A stretch of DNA of 64,000 bases from assembly GCF_000430995.1 (NCBI RefSeq), contig NZ_HF952039.1:65407-129406 (forward strand). The letters run 5' to 3'. A model generated the notes under the pieces. The model did no database searches and was not told the DNA's origin. It saw nothing but the letters and a program-made list of their open reading frames with translations. Source of the DNA: Thermobrachium celere DSM 8682 (lineage in GTDB: Bacteria > Bacillota > Clostridia > Clostridiales > Caloramatoraceae). The position numbers and the translations under genes are program-made. Below, in pieces: positions 61,271 through 64,000 of this stretch; position 1 is the first letter of the stretch, and each line of letters starts with the position of its first letter.

Positions 61271-62763
61271 TAATCTAATAACTTTTTAATTCTGCTGTCT
61301 AGTTCAACCGGTGAAAATGGTTTAACAACATAATCATCTGCCCCAAGATCAAGTGTCCTTTTTATATATTCTTCATTCTTTTGAGATGATAAAACTATTA
61401 TTGGGATATCATCATTCTTCTCTCTTATTTTCCTTATAAGCTCATCTCCATTCATAAGTTTTAGGTAGTAGTCGGTCACTACTAGATCTATTTTATTATC
61501 CTTTAATATCTCTAGTGCCTCTAATCCATCGGATGCAGTAAATACATTGTAGCCTTTGTTTTTGTACCTTGATTTTAATATAGATAGAATTATTCTATCA
61601 TCATCAACAAATAGAATATTTATGGTGTTATTTTTCTTAACTGAATCTACATCAACAACTACTCTTCCTCTACCTTCCATTTTAGCTACTGCAAGGGCTC
61701 CCCTTGCCCTTACTAAAATGTCCTTATACTCTGCGTTTTCCTTTGATATAGAAGATATTCCTGCTGAAAAGCTTATTTTTTGCCCCATCTCCTCTCCATA
61801 CTTCTCTGCAAATATAAGTACCTGCTCTGCTACATTCTTAACCCATTTAACATCTCTATCGTAGAATATAAATGCAAATTCATCTCCTGACATTCTGTAG
61901 GCTATATCAACCTTTGTTGTATATTTCTTAAACTCCGATACCACCTTGTTTATTATTCTATTGCCAAAGGATATACCTAGCCTTTTGTTAACCTCTCCCA
62001 TAAAATCAAAGTCTATTAAAAGCAATGTGCCCTCTTTTTCTTCCTTCTGTGCCTTAATTAAAAGCGAAGATGCAAGTGCTTCCCCCTGTTTTCTTGTATA
62101 AAGCCCTGTTGCAATATCGTATACTGTATTCTTTAGGCATTTTGAACTTAAGTTTATTAAATTTAAAAGTTTTAGATATACCTCTTCTACATCAAAATCA
62201 TAGTTTATATAGTCTATAACACCTAATTTTAAGCATTCAATCTTTGCATTATAATCGGCATCTGAAATGACTACTATTGGCATTTGATCTAGTATTTTTT
62301 CTTCTCTTATACTATTTAAGATAGTTACTGCATTTATGTTTTTGTTATTTTGAATTATAACGGCATTAGGATTATATGATAGTATAGCATCAACTGCATC
62401 TCCCTTAGAAACAATAACCTCAACATTGTTTTCTTTTAGCTTTTTAATTAACCCATTTAAAACATCATCGCTGTCTGGGAATATTAAAACCCTATTTTTT
62501 TCAACAATTTTCTGTTCAATAATATTTTTAACTTTGATTAGCTTTTCTATATACTTTTCATCTTCATTATCCTTTTCAAAGCTGTCCTCAATATCCTTTA
62601 ACTCAAGAACTACATCCTCTATATTGTTTTCCTTTGATATAGTATATAACTTCTTTAATACACCCTTTACAATACTCATGTACGCTTTATCTTTATTTTT
62701 AACTTCAATTAGATCATTTATGGTGTTTAGTATTTCTTGTATTACTAAATCCATATGAGCCAT
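61270..62763 (-). CDS. GGDEF-domain response regulator (REC-like, GGDEF, REC)
   Basis: A 497-residue signalling protein. After a helical N-terminus (about 1-95) comes a receiver-like fold without the phosphoacceptor Asp (VLIFPDSDDVLNGLI and PIVVISDADYN). Next is a GGDEF domain (about 220-375), with the active-site loop reading SGDEF rather than GGDEF. A C-terminal true receiver has LFVDDDRI, LVVTDYYLKLMNGDE (phospho-Asp) and DDYVVKPFSP. SGDEF variants can be active, so diguanylate cyclase activity is plausible. The ATG at 62763 follows AGGAGG at spacing 8 and is preferred to the GTG at 62772 inside that site. Confidence 0.88.
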   Translation of the reverse strand: MAHMDLVIQEILNTINDLIEVKNKDKAYMSIVKGVLKKLYTISKENNIEDVVLELKDIEDSFEKDNEDEKYIEKLIKVKNIIEQKIVEKNRVLIFPDSDDVLNGLIKKLKENNVEVIVSKGDAVDAILSYNPNAVIIQNNKNINAVTILNSIREEKILDQMPIVVISDADYNAKIECLKLGVIDYINYDFDVEEVYLKLLNLINLSSKCLKNTVYDIATGLYTRKQGEALASSLLIKAQKEEKEGTLLLIDFDFMGEVNKRLGISFGNRIINKVVSEFKKYTTKVDIAYRMSGDEFAFIFYDRDVKWVKNVAEQVLIFAEKYGEEMGQKISFSAGISSISKENAEYKDILVRARGALAVAKMEGRGRVVVDVDSVKKNNTINILFVDDDRIILSILKSRYKNKGYNVFTASDGLEALEILKDNKIDLVVTDYYLKLMNGDELIRKIREKNDDIPIIVLSSQKNEEYIKRTLDLGADDYVVKPFSPVELDSRIKKLLD

Positions 62764-62764
62764 A

Positions 62765-64000
62765 TTACTCACCTCCTATAGATTTGAAGGCCTCCTTTAA
62801 AATGTAGTAGGATTTTTTAAGCCTTTCATGATATTTAGGCATATCCCAAGAATTCCAAATATATTGCTTCATTGATGTATATATTACCTCATCATGTTTC
62901 TTTAAAATTGCACCCACATAAAATCCTTCTGTCTTTATCGGTTTTATTCCATTGTTTAAATACAAATCATCCATTATCATTTTAGTTGATGGGTCCATTA
63001 CATTTAAAAGCTGCCAAGGTATTCTTATTTCAACTACATCCCCCTTTATATAGTAATCAGCTAAAGAATTAAAATCCTCTCTGTTTGGATTTGAAACTCC
63101 AAACATAAGCTTTCCTGTTTCGTATTTTTGAAGAGGAAGTTCTATTTTATCCTCAGGAAGTATAAAAGGTCTATTTAAGCAGAGATAAATGTTATTGAAA
63201 ATACCACTATCCTTGATTTCATAACTTGTATTTTCCTTATCCATCTTTAATCTTTTACTGTATTCATAGTAAAAATGATCATAATATGCATCTACCATAA
63301 TTCTTGAGTCTTCTTTTCCCCTTATCTTAATAACAAAATCCACAGGTCTTTCAAAAATTAATCCTTCATCTATAAATTTAGTATTGCCTTGATTTTCTTT
63401 TATATCTATAGATATATATAATGTATCTTTATCTATATTAAAGTCCTTTACTTTTAGCTTGAAATACACATATCCCTCATCATAATTTACACTTAGATTT
63501 ATATTTTTTTCCTGTATCAAAGGATCATTATTCCACTCCGATTCATCTCCATCAACATAACATACACTCTTTACTTCCCCAGGTTCAAATGTTAAAAGTC
63601 CAAACATCTGCTCATTTGTCTGTACGTTTTTCCAATATGGCCTTCTATCTGGCAAATCTAAATCCATAGTGTTCCAAGTTCTTTTAAACCACTCATCCTG
63701 CCAAGTAAAAACAAGCCCTCCAGCATATCCTTCTCTGTATATATCTTCAAGCATGCTTACAAGATATTCTCCCTGTTTCTTCTCCTCTACAAAACCCTGA
63801 TTAAAGCCTGTGTGGATATTTACATGTGCCATTCCTCTTGATGATGGTATCCCAAACTCAGCAACCAAAACAGGCATTGTATGTTCCTTCCTCAAATCCT
63901 TTAGATATGCCCTATATGGATTTACCTTCCCATTTTCATCTATATATGATGAATACCTTTTATCATAGCTCATAAAATCAGGATAGTATGGATATATATG
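62765..64000 (-). CDS. Glycosidase-like protein, 5' end beyond the window
   Basis: The frame is open to the right edge (HIYPYYPDFMSYDKRY at the edge), so at least 412 C-terminal residues are seen and the start is missing. The visible part begins inside a TIM-barrel-like glycosidase domain: PVLVAEFGIPSSRG carries a Glu in the place of the GH2/GH5-type nucleophile, and GGLVFTWQDEWFKRTW follows. From about residue 135 on, a beta-rich region (SVNYDEGYVYFKLKVKD, and KGDVVEIRIPWQLLNV) looks like a carbohydrate-binding DOMON/CBM9-type module. Its stop codon overlaps the start of the GGDEF gene, so it belongs to the second polysaccharide operon. Confidence 0.7.
   Translation of the reverse strand, partial: HIYPYYPDFMSYDKRYSSYIDENGKVNPYRAYLKDLRKEHTMPVLVAEFGIPSSRGMAHVNIHTGFNQGFVEEKKQGEYLVSMLEDIYREGYAGGLVFTWQDEWFKRTWNTMDLDLPDRRPYWKNVQTNEQMFGLLTFEPGEVKSVCYVDGDESEWNNDPLIQEKNINLSVNYDEGYVYFKLKVKDFNIDKDTLYISIDIKENQGNTKFIDEGLIFERPVDFVIKIRGKEDSRIMVDAYYDHFYYEYSKRLKMDKENTSYEIKDSGIFNNIYLCLNRPFILPEDKIELPLQKYETGKLMFGVSNPNREDFNSLADYYIKGDVVEIRIPWQLLNVMDPSTKMIMDDLYLNNGIKPIKTEGFYVGAILKKHDEVIYTSMKQYIWNSWDMPKYHERLKKSYYILKEAFKSIGGE

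Overview
The window looks like a chromosomal segment of a low-G+C, spore-forming anaerobic Firmicute of the class Clostridia. The evidence is an A+T-rich sequence with strong AGGAGG ribosome binding sites and frequent GTG/TTG starts, two small acid-soluble spore proteins (alpha/beta type and H type), an OadA-type carboxyltransferase, methylglyoxal synthase, M-box and L-box riboswitches, and many starch- and maltose-utilisation genes. A moderately thermophilic Caloramator-like organism would fit, but that is a guess. No rRNA or tRNA gene was recognised.

Layout. 0-10 kb: housekeeping genes, with an OadA-like carboxyltransferase, a cell-wall amidase, an alpha/beta SASP, 6-phosphofructokinase, MgtE behind a Mg2+ M-box riboswitch plus a possible leader peptide, an NhaC-family transporter behind a lysine riboswitch, and the pseudouridine catabolism pair psuK-psuG. 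10-16 kb: a four-gene exopolysaccharide operon (GH8, DUF2334 deacetylase, GT2 synthase, BcsB-like). 16-20.6 kb: an alpha-glucoside PTS operon and a GH13 alpha-glucosidase. 20.6-22.35 kb: a decayed group IIC intron inserted directly behind the terminator of an sspH-type spore gene. 22.9-26.3 kb: small accessory genes (DUF2089, SHOCT/YvlB-like, a membrane protein, a J-domain protein, DUF5685).

26.5-42.3 kb: a complete type I-D CRISPR-Cas locus. An array with 73 well-conserved 35-bp repeats by my count is followed, all on the minus strand, by cas2, cas1, cas4, cas6, cas3, csc1, csc2, cas10d and a WYL-domain regulator. Inside cas10d there is a strong Shine-Dalgarno plus ATG placed to make the small subunit Cas11d separately.

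42.3-46.1 kb: methylglyoxal synthase, an L,D-transpeptidase, an ion-transporter-superfamily permease, a P1-family peptidase and an ECF S component. 46.2-54.9 kb: a maltodextrin regulon with two near-identical malE genes, malF, malG, a LacI-family regulator, a neopullulanase-type GH13 enzyme and an esterase, with LacI-type operators in front of three of the genes. 55.1-58.7 kb: a five-gene cassette (GT-C transferase, UbiA-type phosphoribosyl-polyprenyl synthase, HAD phosphatase, two SMR-type half-transporters) that reads like a lipid-linked pentose pathway. 58.7-64 kb: a second polysaccharide operon (GT2 synthase, HEAT protein, GGDEF response regulator, and a glycosidase-like gene running off the right edge).

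The items most worth a second look are the type I-D locus with its internal cas11d start and leader palindrome, the proline/acid-rich leader ORF between the M-box and mgtE, the lipid-linked pentose cassette, the decayed IIC intron, and the apparent AUA start of the DUF5685 gene.
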